Part shown: one piece after another, positions 17,109-26,479 of the stretch
Layout of the letters: every line of letters starts with the position of its first letter
How positions within the stretch are numbered: position 1 is the first letter of the stretch
Notes under the pieces: model-generated
What the model was told of the DNA's origin: nothing
Database searches by the model: none
What the model saw: the letters and a program-made list of their open reading frames with translations, nothing else
Translations under genes and position numbers: made by a program
Assembly (NCBI GenBank): GCA_021770925.1
Contig: JAETPY010000013.1
Location: 1 to 43,676, forward strand
Direction: 5' to 3'
DNA from: Erysipelotrichaceae bacterium
GTDB taxonomy: Bacteria; Bacillota_I; Bacilli_A; Erysipelotrichales; Coprobacillaceae
Length of the DNA: 43,676 nucleotides

Positions 17109-17654
17109 ATGATAAATATGATTTTAGATGATACGAGTGAAAGAATGACTAAAACAATTGATTCTTTTAAACGTGATTTAACAACAGTTAGAACGGGGCG
17201 TGCTAATCCAGCAATGCTTGATCGTGTAATGGTCAATTATTACGGATCACCTACACCAGTTAATCAAATTGCTGGAATTTCAGTAGTGGAAGGACGTCAA
17301 TTAGTGATAAAACCTTATGATAAATCAAGTATTAAAGACATTGAACATGGTATTTATGAAGCTGAATTAGGATTAACACCACAAAATGACGGAGAACTTA
17401 TTCGAATTATGGTACCTGCTTTAACTGAAGAACGTCGCAAAGAATTTGCTAAACAAGTATGGAAATTTGCAGAAAACGCTAAAGTATCAATTCGTAATAT
17501 TCGTCGTGATAGTAATGATGAAATCAAAAAAGTTGATGGTAGTGAAGATGAAATAAAATCTGGTCAAGAAAAAGTTCAAAAATTAACAGATAAATTTGTT
17601 AAAGAAATTGATGAAATTGCTAAAGTAAAAGAAAAAGAAATAATGACAGTATAA
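17109..17654 (+). CDS. frr: Ribosome recycling factor
   Basis: RRF splits post-termination ribosomes together with EF-G. The 181-residue product shows the signature LTTVRTGRANPAMLDRVMV and the domain II segment YGSPTPVNQIAGI, then RIMVPALTEERRKE. AGGAGG (from 17095), partly inside the end of pyrH, supports ATG 17109, although an ATG three codons later is also possible. A strong terminator follows. Confidence 0.96.
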   Translation: MINMILDDTSERMTKTIDSFKRDLTTVRTGRANPAMLDRVMVNYYGSPTPVNQIAGISVVEGRQLVIKPYDKSSIKDIEHGIYEAELGLTPQNDGELIRIMVPALTEERRKEFAKQVWKFAENAKVSIRNIRRDSNDEIKKVDGSEDEIKSGQEKVQKLTDKFVKEIDEIAKVKEKEIMTV

Positions 17655-17661
17655 TATTATG

Positions 17662-17693
17662 GATGCTAAGTTTAGATTTAGCATCTTTTTTTT
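17662..17693 (+). terminator. frr terminator
   Basis: GATGCTAA (17662-17669) pairs with TTAGCATC (17678-17685), followed by eight T. Confidence 0.88.
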
Positions 17694-17705
17694 ATAGTCT
17701 ATTTA

Positions 17706-17714
17706 TGGTATAAT
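17706..17714 (+). promoter_or_regulatory. uppS operon extended -10 promoter
   Basis: TGG-TATAAT (17706-17714). The -35 position at 17-base spacing falls in the T-run of the preceding terminator. Confidence 0.5.
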
Positions 17715-17742
17715 CTCGAATAGTTAAGCAGGAGGTCAACAG

Positions 17743-18495
17743 ATGTTTTTTAAAAAAGATAAAAAAGAAGAAGATTATCAAAATCTTGATCTAAATAATA
17801 TTCCCAAACATATTGCTTTTATTATGGACGGAAATGGAAGATGGGCAAAAAAACGCAAAATGCCACGTACTTACGGACATCATGAAGGAACAAAAACAAT
17901 TCGTGATATTGCATTGAAATGTAATGAATTAAAGGTGGAAGCTATGACTGTTTACGCTTTTTCAACAGAAAATTTTGCTCGTCCAGAAAATGAAGTTCAA
18001 TATATTTTTAAATTGCCAAAAGACTTTTTTGATGCCTATATGAAAGAATTGATGGAAAATAATGTTAAGATATGTACTATTGGTCATTTAGATATGGCCC
18101 CTCAAGAAACCCAGGATATTATTAATAAAGCAATCGAAAAAACCAAACATAATACAGGTTTAAAATTATGTTTTGCTTTTATTTATGGGGGACGTGACGA
18201 AATAGTTAGTGCCAGCAAAAAAATTGCTGTTAAATTAAAAGATGGGGTAATTGCGGAAGATGAGATTAATGAACAATTATTTGCTAGTGAATTGATGACT
18301 AAAGATTTGCCTGACGTTGATTTAATGGTTAGAACTAGCGGCGAACAGCGATTATCAAATTTTTTATTGTGGCAGCTGGCATATGCAGAATTTGTTTTTA
18401 CAGATGTATTGTGGCCGGATTTTAATGATGAGGAGTTATGTAAAGCAATTTGGTTATATCAAAATCGTGATCGTCGTTTTGGAGGACTAAAATAA
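17743..18495 (+). CDS. uppS: Isoprenyl transferase (undecaprenyl diphosphate synthase)
   Basis: This cis-prenyltransferase builds the C55 lipid carrier for peptidoglycan and wall polymers from FPP and IPP. The catalytic Asp29 lies in IAFIMDGNGRWAK. YGHHEGTKTIRDI, VYAFSTENFARP and the C-terminal MVRTSGEQRLSNFLLWQ motif are present. The 250-residue length is typical. It overlaps cdsA by one base, and the next genes (cdsA, dxr) serve lipid and isoprenoid precursor supply, a metabolically coherent operon. Confidence 0.97.
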   Translation: MFFKKDKKEEDYQNLDLNNIPKHIAFIMDGNGRWAKKRKMPRTYGHHEGTKTIRDIALKCNELKVEAMTVYAFSTENFARPENEVQYIFKLPKDFFDAYMKELMENNVKICTIGHLDMAPQETQDIINKAIEKTKHNTGLKLCFAFIYGGRDEIVSASKKIAVKLKDGVIAEDEINEQLFASELMTKDLPDVDLMVRTSGEQRLSNFLLWQLAYAEFVFTDVLWPDFNDEELCKAIWLYQNRDRRFGGLK

Positions 18496-19277
18496 TGAAA
18501 CAGAGAATAATTACGGCTATTTGTTTGCTGGTGGTAGCACTGCCATGTGTTATTTTAGGCGGTTACTTTTTTAAAGGGTTAGTAGGAGTTATTTTAGCTA
18601 TATCTGTTTATGAAATGCTTCATATTTGTACACGACCTAAAATTAAACTATATATTTATCCATTAGTATTTTTATTTTTTAGTTATGGATTTTTATTTGA
18701 TCAAAATGATTTATTTTTAGCTTCTTATGGGATTTTGCTTTATTTAGTTGTGCTATTTGCGGCAACAATATTTGATGACACATTAACAATCGAAAGAACA
18801 AGTTATATTTTTACGATGGGGGTATTAATTTGTTCAGGATTGCATTCATTAATGTCACTTCGTGATGTATATGGATTTCAATATCTATTATTGCTCGCAT
18901 TAGCTACGTATGGTAGTGATACTGGAGCGTATTTTGCTGGTGTTTTTTTAGGAAAACATAAATTGATTCCAAGACTATCACCAAAGAAAACTGTTGAGGG
19001 ATCAATTGGAGGAATCGTTCTAGGAACATTACTTTCTGTCAGTTATGCATATTATCTTGGCCTTATAGAAACAAATCCAATTTTAATTGTGGCTTGTTTT
19101 GTCTTAACTATTACAAGTCAAATTGGTGATCTGGTTTTTAGCGCAGTAAAACGTCATTTTGGTGTTAAGGATTATTCGAGCTTATTACCTGGACATGGTG
19201 GAATTTTAGATCGAATCGATAGTATTTTATTTAATGCACTAGTGTTTAGTTTCTTTTTAGTGATGGTGAGGTTATAA
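18495..19277 (+). CDS. cdsA: Phosphatidate cytidylyltransferase
   Basis: CdsA converts phosphatidic acid and CTP to CDP-diacylglycerol for phospholipid synthesis in the membrane. The product (260 residues) is strongly hydrophobic with several membrane helices. It ends in the family signature SAVKRHFGVKDYSSLLPGHGG followed by LDRIDS. SPKKTVEGSIGG is the second conserved block. The ATG overlaps the uppS stop (TAATG). Confidence 0.96.
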   Translation: MKQRIITAICLLVVALPCVILGGYFFKGLVGVILAISVYEMLHICTRPKIKLYIYPLVFLFFSYGFLFDQNDLFLASYGILLYLVVLFAATIFDDTLTIERTSYIFTMGVLICSGLHSLMSLRDVYGFQYLLLLALATYGSDTGAYFAGVFLGKHKLIPRLSPKKTVEGSIGGIVLGTLLSVSYAYYLGLIETNPILIVACFVLTITSQIGDLVFSAVKRHFGVKDYSSLLPGHGGILDRIDSILFNALVFSFFLVMVRL

Positions 19278-19278
19278 A

Positions 19279-20430
19279 ATGAAAAATATTACAGTATTAG
19301 GTGTAACTGGATCAATAGGAATGCAGACCGTTGATGTGGTTAAAAATCATTTAGATAAATTTAAAATTACAGCAATGTCAGCAGGTTTTAATATTGATAA
19401 AGTTGAAGAAATTTTAGAAATGATCGATGTTGAATATATTTGTGTGGTTAACAAAGAGGATGCCGATTATTTACAAAATAAATACCCTCATAAATATATT
19501 TATCATGGAACTGAAGGATTAGTTAAAATTGCAACATTGAGCGAGATAGATATTGTTTTAAATGCAATTGTTGGATTTGCGGGATTGTTACCAACGATTG
19601 AAGCAATTAAAGCAAAAAAGGATATTGCTTTAGCTAATAAGGAAACTTTAGTTGTTGCAGGACATATAATTACTAAGCTGGTAAAAGAAAACAATGTCAA
19701 ACTGTTACCTGTTGATAGTGAACATTCAGCAATTTTTCAATCTTTAAATGGAGAAAATAGAAAGCAGATTAAAAAAATTATTTTAACTGCTAGTGGTGGC
19801 AGCTTCCGTGATAAGAGTCGTGAAGAACTTGTTGGGGTGAGTGTTCAAGAGGCTTTAAATCATCCAAACTGGTCAATGGGTGCTAAAATTACGATAGACA
19901 GTGCAACTCTTTTTAATAAAGGTTTAGAAGTAATTGAAGCAAAATGGCTTTTTGATGTTACTTATGATCAAATAGAAGTGCTGATTCATCCTGAAAGTAT
20001 TATTCATTCAATGGTTGAATTTGTTGATACTTCAATTATTGGACAGTTAGGTAATCCTGATATGCGTTTACCGATTCAATATGCTTTAACATATCCTGAT
20101 CGAGATGTTTTGTCTGGTGGTGAAAGTTTAGATTTAGCTAAGATTGCAGCTTTAACATTTAAAAAACCTGATTTTAAACGTTTTAGAGCTTTAGAATTAG
20201 CATATCAGGCAGGATTAGAAGGTGGCAGTAAACCTTGTGTTTTAAATGGTGCTAACGAGCAGGCAAATGAGTTATTTAGAAATGGTAAGATTGAGTTTTT
20301 GCAAATTGAAGAATTAGTTGAAAAAGCTTTATCCTGCCACCAAATTATTAAAGAACCGACTTTACAGCAGTTGATAGAAGTCGATGCCTGGGCTCGTAAC
20401 TTTGTATTAAAAGAGATAGGAGAAGATTGA
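19279..20430 (+). CDS. dxr: 1-deoxy-D-xylulose-5-phosphate reductoisomerase
   Basis: DXR makes MEP from DXP with NADPH, the committed step of the non-mevalonate isoprenoid pathway. The NADPH motif is VLGVTGSIGMQT. LANKETLVVAG, PVDSEHSAIFQ, ILTASGGSFRD, HPNWSMGAKITIDSAT and MRLPIQYALTYP are the known substrate and metal-binding blocks. At 383 residues it is full length. Its product supplies IPP for UppS upstream. The stop overlaps the rseP start by one base. Confidence 0.97.
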   Translation: MKNITVLGVTGSIGMQTVDVVKNHLDKFKITAMSAGFNIDKVEEILEMIDVEYICVVNKEDADYLQNKYPHKYIYHGTEGLVKIATLSEIDIVLNAIVGFAGLLPTIEAIKAKKDIALANKETLVVAGHIITKLVKENNVKLLPVDSEHSAIFQSLNGENRKQIKKIILTASGGSFRDKSREELVGVSVQEALNHPNWSMGAKITIDSATLFNKGLEVIEAKWLFDVTYDQIEVLIHPESIIHSMVEFVDTSIIGQLGNPDMRLPIQYALTYPDRDVLSGGESLDLAKIAALTFKKPDFKRFRALELAYQAGLEGGSKPCVLNGANEQANELFRNGKIEFLQIEELVEKALSCHQIIKEPTLQQLIEVDAWARNFVLKEIGED

Positions 20431-21509
20431 TGCAAACATTAATAAATATTGTTGTTTTTATATTAATATTAGGAATTGTTGTTTTAGTTCATGAATTAGG
20501 TCACTTTTTAACAGCAAAGTCTTTTGGTGTATATTGTAGTGAATTTTCAATTGGGATGGGACCTAAATTATTTTCACGAAAAGTTGGTGAGACAGAATAC
20601 GAAATTAGAGCTTTGCCAATTGGTGGATTTGTTAGTATGGCGGGTGAAGCTGATAATGATATTGAAGAATTTAAAGATGTTCCTTTTGAAAGAACATTAA
20701 AAGGAATCAGCTGCTGGAAAAAATGTGTGGTTTTTTTAGCAGGTGTGTTCATGAATTTTGTTTTATCACTGGTTATTTTAATTAGTGTTTATTGTTTTAT
20801 TAATGTTCAAACTAGTACTTCTGAAATTGGTACTGTTATAGAAAATAGTCCAGCTATGATGGCTGGTATAGAAGCTGGCGATACGATTTCCAAAATAACT
20901 TATAATGATCAGGAAAATATTATTGCTTCATTCAGTGATATTCAAAAAGTATTGGATAACTCTAATTTGAAATCAGATAGTGATCAAATTTCTTTAAAAG
21001 TAGAAATTATCCGTAATGGTAAAACAATGACTAAAAATGTTAATGCTAATTACGATAAAGATAATAATTCTTATATTATGGGAATTAAAGCCGCTACAAG
21101 AAAGTTAAGTTTTTTTGAAGCTGTTAATTATGGTTTAGATCAATTTAAAACAATGGCATTGTTGATTTTTACTACTTTAGGTAAATTAATAACTGATTCT
21201 GCTAATACAATAAGTCAATTATCTGGACCAGCGGGTATCTATAATGTTACATCTGAAATCACCCAAACCGGTTCAATTAGTCAGCTGCTCATTTTATTAT
21301 CACTTTTATCTACAAATATTGGAATGTTTAATTTACTCCCAATTCCGGGGTTAGATGGGTGTCAGGTCATCTTTGCAGTAGTAGAAAAAATAATTGGTCG
21401 TGAATTACCAATAAAACTTAAATATGTACTTCAAATAATGGGATTATTATTAGTATTTGGACTAATGATTTTTGTTACTATTAATGATATTTCTAAAATA
21501 TTTAGTTAA
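20430..21509 (+). CDS. rseP: Site-2 intramembrane zinc metalloprotease (RseP/RasP)
   Basis: S2P-family proteases cut membrane-embedded anti-sigma factors and signal-peptide remnants. The zinc motif HELGH is at residues 21-25 in the first helix. A PDZ domain covers ~115-200 and the third metal ligand lies in LLPIPGLDGCQ near the C-terminus. There are about four membrane segments and 359 residues. ATG 20430 is preferred to the TTG one codon upstream. The dxr-rseP-polC order is conserved in Firmicutes. Confidence 0.96.
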   Translation: MQTLINIVVFILILGIVVLVHELGHFLTAKSFGVYCSEFSIGMGPKLFSRKVGETEYEIRALPIGGFVSMAGEADNDIEEFKDVPFERTLKGISCWKKCVVFLAGVFMNFVLSLVILISVYCFINVQTSTSEIGTVIENSPAMMAGIEAGDTISKITYNDQENIIASFSDIQKVLDNSNLKSDSDQISLKVEIIRNGKTMTKNVNANYDKDNNSYIMGIKAATRKLSFFEAVNYGLDQFKTMALLIFTTLGKLITDSANTISQLSGPAGIYNVTSEITQTGSISQLLILLSLLSTNIGMFNLLPIPGLDGCQVIFAVVEKIIGRELPIKLKYVLQIMGLLLVFGLMIFVTINDISKIFS

Positions 21510-21534
21510 GGGAAAATTAAATTCCCTTTTCTTT
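21508..21534 (+). terminator. rseP terminator
   Basis: AAGGGAA (21508-21514) pairs with TTCCCTT (21522-21528), then T's interrupted by one C. The stem includes the last bases of the rseP stop codon. Confidence 0.7.
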
Positions 21535-21582
21535 GTGCTATAATAACAGATATGAATTTAACATTAAATGCGGGGTGAAATA

Positions 21583-24500
21583 ATGGAGGATAAATTATTA
21601 ATATTATTACAAAATTTAAAGATTGATCAGCAGGTCCAAGCTTTAAAAGATGGACAGATAACAAAAGTTTTAGTTGGTAAAGATGATAGTTATACATTTT
21701 ATTTGTCATATCAACAATTAATACCATTTAATGAATATCAATTATTATTAAAAGGTGAACAAAATTTCCCATATCCAATAAAATATCAAATAAGTTATGA
21801 AGATACTAATTTTACAGCAGAACAGCTAACACCTTATATTGGTTATCTTTTAGAAAAATTAAAGCAGGATTATCCTGTATGTTCAACATTAACAATAGAT
21901 AACTTTAAAATTGGTGAAATTATAAAGATTGAAACATGTAATGAAATTCAATTAGAGCAGCTAACACAACTAAAAGAACAAATTGAAGAATTGTTTAACA
22001 GTGTTGGGGTTAATAAAATATTTGATTTTTATATTGATGAAAATAATGATGTTTTTAAAGATATAAAAGAAGAAATGGAGGCTTATGAACCTGTAGAAAT
22101 TGATCTGTCATTACTTCAAAAATCTGAAAAAACACCTGTTCAGGAAAACAATCACAAAAACAATTATCGCCCTAAAAGTGCAGCTATTGATATGAAAATT
22201 GAAGAAATAACCAATCAAACAATGGAAAATAATATAGTTATAAAAGGATATGTCTTTAAAACAGATATGGTTAAAACTAGAGCTGGGAAACACATTCAGA
22301 GTTTATGGGTAACTGATTATACAGATTCTATCATTGTTAAAAGATTCGAAAATAACTCCAATAATACTCTCGAAGAATTAAAAGTTATTGGAAAGGGTAA
22401 TGTTTGGATTAAAGTGCGCGGTGAGGCACGTTTTGATAGTTTTGTTCATGAAACAGTATTGATGGCTCGCGAAGTCGAAGTAATTAAGAGTCCTACCCCA
22501 AGAAAAGACACTTGTGAAGCAAAACGAGTTGAATTACATACTCATTCAAAAATGTCAGCGATGGATGGAATTGGTACAATTAGTCAATATATAAATACTG
22601 TAGCATCATGGGGGCATAAAGCGATTGCCGTGACAGACCATGGAAATGTTCAATCATTTCCTGAGGCTCAAATGGCTAGTTTAAAAGCTGGAGTTAAAAT
22701 GATCTATGGGGTAGAGTTTAATATGATTGATCCAACTTTAAATATTGTCTACAATCCTATTGATACTTCAATCGAACATGCAACATATGTGTCATTTGAC
22801 TTAGAGACAACAGGACTCTCGGTTATTCATGATGGAATAACCGAATTTGGAGCAGTAAAGATTAAAAATGGTGAAGTAATAGATCGAATGCAAAGATTCA
22901 TTAATCCAGGCAAAATAATTTCTTCTAGAATTACTAATCTTACTAATATTACTAATGATATGGTTAAAAATGAACCTACTATTGATGTTGTTTTACCTGA
23001 TATTTTAGAATTTTTTGATGATTGTATATTAGTTGCTCATAATGCTAATTTTGATGTCGGTTTTTTGAATGAAAATTTGAGAAGGAATAATTTGCCAGAA
23101 ATATCTAATCCAGTCATTGATTCATTAGCTTTGGCAAGAGCTATTTTAAAACCAATGAAATCTTACCGATTAGGTAATGTTTGTCGTACTTACCGTGTTA
23201 ATTATGATGATGAAGTTGCTCATCGCGCTGATTATGATGCTCAAGTTTTAGGTGATGTTTTTACTTTGATGATTCATCAAATTATGCAGAGTGGGAAATA
23301 CAATTTATTAGATTTATGCAAATTAACTGGTGATGATGTTTATAAAATTGTTTATCCTTATCATATGACAGCATTAGCTTTAAATAAAACAGGGCTAAAA
23401 AATATGTTTAAATTAGTAAGTGAAGCTAACACGAAATATTTTCATGGAGAGTCAAGAATTCCTAAAGAACGATTGGAGTACTATCGTGAAGGTTTGATTT
23501 ATGGTAGCAGCTGTTATAATGGTGATGTTTTTGAAGCAGCTTTAAATCTTTCTGATGATAAACTGGAAAAAGCAATGAAATTCTATGATTACATAGAAAT
23601 TCAGCCTTTAGAAGATTATTATCATTTAATTGAACGCGGCAAGCTTCAAGATCGTGATGAGTTGATTAAATCATTACATCGGATTGTTGATTGTGCTAAA
23701 AAGTTGAATAAATTAGTTGTCGCTACTGGTGATGTTCATTTTTTAGATTTAAAAGATAAGATTTTTAGGGATGTATTTATCTCTAATCCTACTATTGGAA
23801 TTGGACATAAAGCGCATCCATTATGTGATCGTCGCAACCCTAAAGCTAAAAATCCGTCTCAGTATTTACGAACTACAAATGAAATGCTGGAATGTTACCC
23901 ATATCTACCACAAGAAGAAGTGTATGACTATGTTGTAACTAATACAAATAAAATTGCCGATATGATTGAAGAAATCAAACCAGTACATGATAAACTGTTT
24001 ACTCCCAAGATTGATGGTGCTGATGAAAATTTAAAAAACCTTTGTTATGAAACAGCTTATAAAACATATGGTAATCCATTACCTGAAATAGTAGAAAAAC
24101 GTTTAGAAAAAGAGCTAAGTAATATTATTAAACATGGTTTTGGGGTTATTTATTATATTTCTCATTTATTAGTAAAAAAATCTAATGATGATGGATACTT
24201 AGTTGGTTCTAGGGGATCTGTGGGGTCATCGTTTGTAGCAACAATGTCTGGAATTACTGAAGTTAATCCTTTGCCTCCTCATTATGTTTGTTTAAATTGT
24301 TCCTATAGTGAGTTTTTAGACGAAGGTGTTATTGCTGATGGTTATGATCTTGAAGATAAGGTATGCCCTAAATGCGGAAAAATAATGAAAGGGGAAGGAC
24401 ATAATATTCCTTTTGAAACTTTCTTAGGGTTTAATGCTGACAAAGTTCCTGATATCGATCTTAATTTTTCAGGTGAATATCAAGCCAATGCACATGCCTT

Positions 24501-25902
24501 TACTAAAGAAATTTTTGGAGAAGATCATGTTTTTAGAGCTGGAACAATTTCTACAGTGGCTGAAAAAACAGCTTATGGTTATGCTAAGGGCTATGCTGAA
24601 TTAATGGGAACAGACCAGACAGTTAGAAGTGCTGAATTAGAAAGGATTGCTGCTGGATGTGGTGGTGTTAAAAGAACTACTGGGCAGCATCCAGGAGGGA
24701 TAATCGTAATTCCTCGGGATATGGATGTTTTTGATTTTACTCCTTATCAATACCCTGCTGATGATTTAACAGCCGCCTGGAAAACTACGCATTTTGATTT
24801 CCATGCAATTCATGATAATGTCTTAAAATTTGATATTTTAGGTCATGTCGATCCTACAGTTACTAGAGCTTTACAGGATTTAACAGGTATCGATCCTAAG
24901 ACAATTCCAACTAATGATAAAAAAGTGATGTCACTTTTTACCAGTAGTGAAGCTTTGGGCTGCGATTTAGATTTTATTGGTTGTAAAAATGGTGCTCTTG
25001 GTTTGCCGGAATTTGGAACAACTTTTGTTCGCGGGATGCTTGATCAGACACAGCCTAAATCTTTTAGTGATCTAGTTATTATTTCTGGATTATCTCATGG
25101 TACAGATGTTTATTTAGGAAATGCTGAAAGTTTAATCAAGTCAGGAACCTGCACCCTTTCTGAAGTAATTGGATGTCGAGATGACATCATGGTTTATTTA
25201 ATTGAAAAAGGTTTACCAAATAAAGATGCTTTTGATATTATGGAATGTGTTCGTAAAGGTAAATCACCAGCTGTTTTTCCTGAAAAAAAATATGAAGAAT
25301 TAATGAAAAAATATAATGTACCGCAGTGGTATATTGATTCATGTAAAAAAATTAAGTACATGTTTCCAAAGGCGCATGCTGTGGCTTATGTTTTATCAGC
25401 AATTCGAGTTGCTTGGTGGAAAGTTTATTATCCTCGAGAATATTATGCAGTTTATTTTTCAACGAGATGTGATTTTTATGAAATCGATACCTTGATTCAA
25501 GGAAAAGATGCTATCATGGCTAGACGTGAGGAAATCACACAGCTTCGATCTGAACGCAGTGCTTCAAATAAGGATGAAGGATTATGGGATGTTTTTGAAA
25601 TTGCTTTAGAAATGATCGAGCGTGGTTTCCATTTTAGTCCGATTAGTTTAGAGTATTCTCAAGCAAGTAAGTTTATTCTTGATCCTAATGATGAATATGG
25701 TTTGATTCCGCCGTTTAGTGCTATTGATGCTTTAGGTGATGCAGTGGCTAAAACAGTTATTGAAGCACGTGAAAAAGGACCATTTTTATCAAAAGAAGAT
25801 GTCATTAAACGAACTAAATTAAATAATTCACATATTAAGACTTTGACAAAGATGGGAGTATTTAATGGAATGCAGGAAAGAAATCAATTATCACTTTTTT
25901 AA
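21583..25902 (+). CDS. polC: DNA polymerase III alpha subunit, PolC type
   Basis: PolC is the main replicative polymerase of low-GC Gram-positives, with built-in proofreading. Domains: N-terminal region, OB fold (~210-300), PHP domain starting at VELHTHSKMSAMDG (~316), an inserted DEDD exonuclease starting at FDLETTGLS (~405) with HNANFDVGF, a four-Cys zinc module (CLNC...CPKC, ~903-932), then the catalytic palm with PDIDLNFSGEY (~957). ATG 21583 follows GGGGTGA; an ATG five codons upstream would contain that RBS. The 1439-residue length is normal. Confidence 0.97.
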   Translation: MEDKLLILLQNLKIDQQVQALKDGQITKVLVGKDDSYTFYLSYQQLIPFNEYQLLLKGEQNFPYPIKYQISYEDTNFTAEQLTPYIGYLLEKLKQDYPVCSTLTIDNFKIGEIIKIETCNEIQLEQLTQLKEQIEELFNSVGVNKIFDFYIDENNDVFKDIKEEMEAYEPVEIDLSLLQKSEKTPVQENNHKNNYRPKSAAIDMKIEEITNQTMENNIVIKGYVFKTDMVKTRAGKHIQSLWVTDYTDSIIVKRFENNSNNTLEELKVIGKGNVWIKVRGEARFDSFVHETVLMAREVEVIKSPTPRKDTCEAKRVELHTHSKMSAMDGIGTISQYINTVASWGHKAIAVTDHGNVQSFPEAQMASLKAGVKMIYGVEFNMIDPTLNIVYNPIDTSIEHATYVSFDLETTGLSVIHDGITEFGAVKIKNGEVIDRMQRFINPGKIISSRITNLTNITNDMVKNEPTIDVVLPDILEFFDDCILVAHNANFDVGFLNENLRRNNLPEISNPVIDSLALARAILKPMKSYRLGNVCRTYRVNYDDEVAHRADYDAQVLGDVFTLMIHQIMQSGKYNLLDLCKLTGDDVYKIVYPYHMTALALNKTGLKNMFKLVSEANTKYFHGESRIPKERLEYYREGLIYGSSCYNGDVFEAALNLSDDKLEKAMKFYDYIEIQPLEDYYHLIERGKLQDRDELIKSLHRIVDCAKKLNKLVVATGDVHFLDLKDKIFRDVFISNPTIGIGHKAHPLCDRRNPKAKNPSQYLRTTNEMLECYPYLPQEEVYDYVVTNTNKIADMIEEIKPVHDKLFTPKIDGADENLKNLCYETAYKTYGNPLPEIVEKRLEKELSNIIKHGFGVIYYISHLLVKKSNDDGYLVGSRGSVGSSFVATMSGITEVNPLPPHYVCLNCSYSEFLDEGVIADGYDLEDKVCPKCGKIMKGEGHNIPFETFLGFNADKVPDIDLNFSGEYQANAHAFTKEIFGEDHVFRAGTISTVAEKTAYGYAKGYAELMGTDQTVRSAELERIAAGCGGVKRTTGQHPGGIIVIPRDMDVFDFTPYQYPADDLTAAWKTTHFDFHAIHDNVLKFDILGHVDPTVTRALQDLTGIDPKTIPTNDKKVMSLFTSSEALGCDLDFIGCKNGALGLPEFGTTFVRGMLDQTQPKSFSDLVIISGLSHGTDVYLGNAESLIKSGTCTLSEVIGCRDDIMVYLIEKGLPNKDAFDIMECVRKGKSPAVFPEKKYEELMKKYNVPQWYIDSCKKIKYMFPKAHAVAYVLSAIRVAWWKVYYPREYYAVYFSTRCDFYEIDTLIQGKDAIMARREEITQLRSERSASNKDEGLWDVFEIALEMIERGFHFSPISLEYSQASKFILDPNDEYGLIPPFSAIDALGDAVAKTVIEAREKGPFLSKEDVIKRTKLNNSHIKTLTKMGVFNGMQERNQLSLF

Positions 25903-25906
25903 AAGG

Positions 25907-25935
25907 TTGCAATATTGTTTGAAATGTGTTATTAT
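25907..25935 (+). promoter_or_regulatory. rimP-nusA-infB operon promoter
   Basis: TTGCAA (25907-25912), 17 bases, TATTAT (25930-25935) with a TGT extension. It starts right after the polC stop. Confidence 0.75.
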
Positions 25936-25956
25936 TTAGACAGTTTCATAAGAAGC

Positions 25957-25982
25957 GAGTGGGGTGACCCACTCTTTATTAT
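25957..25982 (+). promoter_or_regulatory. Leader hairpin upstream of rimP, possible attenuator
   Basis: GAGTGGG (25957-25963) pairs with CCCACTC (25968-25974), closed by a GTGA loop of the GNRA type and followed by TTTATTATT. It lies directly between promoter and gene. A similar GAGTGGG/CCCACTC hairpin before rimP (ylxS) is remembered from other Firmicutes, suggesting a conserved attenuator. Confidence 0.65.
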
Positions 25983-25999
25983 TGAATAGAGGTGAAAAA

Positions 26000-26467
26000 A
26001 TGGAACTTTTGGATAAAATTAAGGTAATCATTGAACCGATTTTGCAAAACAATGATGTTTATCTTGATGACATTGAATATGTCCAGGATAAAGGAGAATG
26101 GTATCTTAGAATTTTTATTGAAAAAAATGAAGGTTATTTAGATATGGATACCTGCGTAGCTGTAAGTGAAGCAATTAGTCAAAAAATGGATGAAGAAGAT
26201 CTAATTCAAAATGAATATTATTTGGAAGTTTCTTCACCAGGGATTGAAAAGCCATTAAAAACATTTGAACAGGTCAAGAATTCTATAGGCAAATATGTTT
26301 ACGCTAAATTATATAATCCAATTGCTGGAATGGATGAAATTGAGGGTCATATTAAAACAATTGAAAATGAAATGATTGAATTTGAATATTTAGTTAAAAA
26401 TATTAAGAAAAAGGTTAAAATTGACTATAACAATATTAAATTTATTAGACTAGCTGTGAAATTTTAG
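26000..26467 (+). CDS. rimP: Ribosome maturation factor RimP
   Basis: RimP helps early assembly of the 30S subunit. The 155-residue product has the family core LRIFIEKNEGYLDMDTCVAVS and YYLEVSSPGIEKPLK, followed by the SH3-like C-terminal half. ATG 26000 follows GAGGTGAAAA; an upstream in-frame start at 25964 lies inside the leader hairpin and is rejected. First gene of the rimP-nusA-rnpM-ylxQ-infB-rbfA operon. Confidence 0.96.
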   Translation: MELLDKIKVIIEPILQNNDVYLDDIEYVQDKGEWYLRIFIEKNEGYLDMDTCVAVSEAISQKMDEEDLIQNEYYLEVSSPGIEKPLKTFEQVKNSIGKYVYAKLYNPIAGMDEIEGHIKTIENEMIEFEYLVKNIKKKVKIDYNNIKFIRLAVKF

Positions 26468-26479
26468 GAGGAAAAAAAA

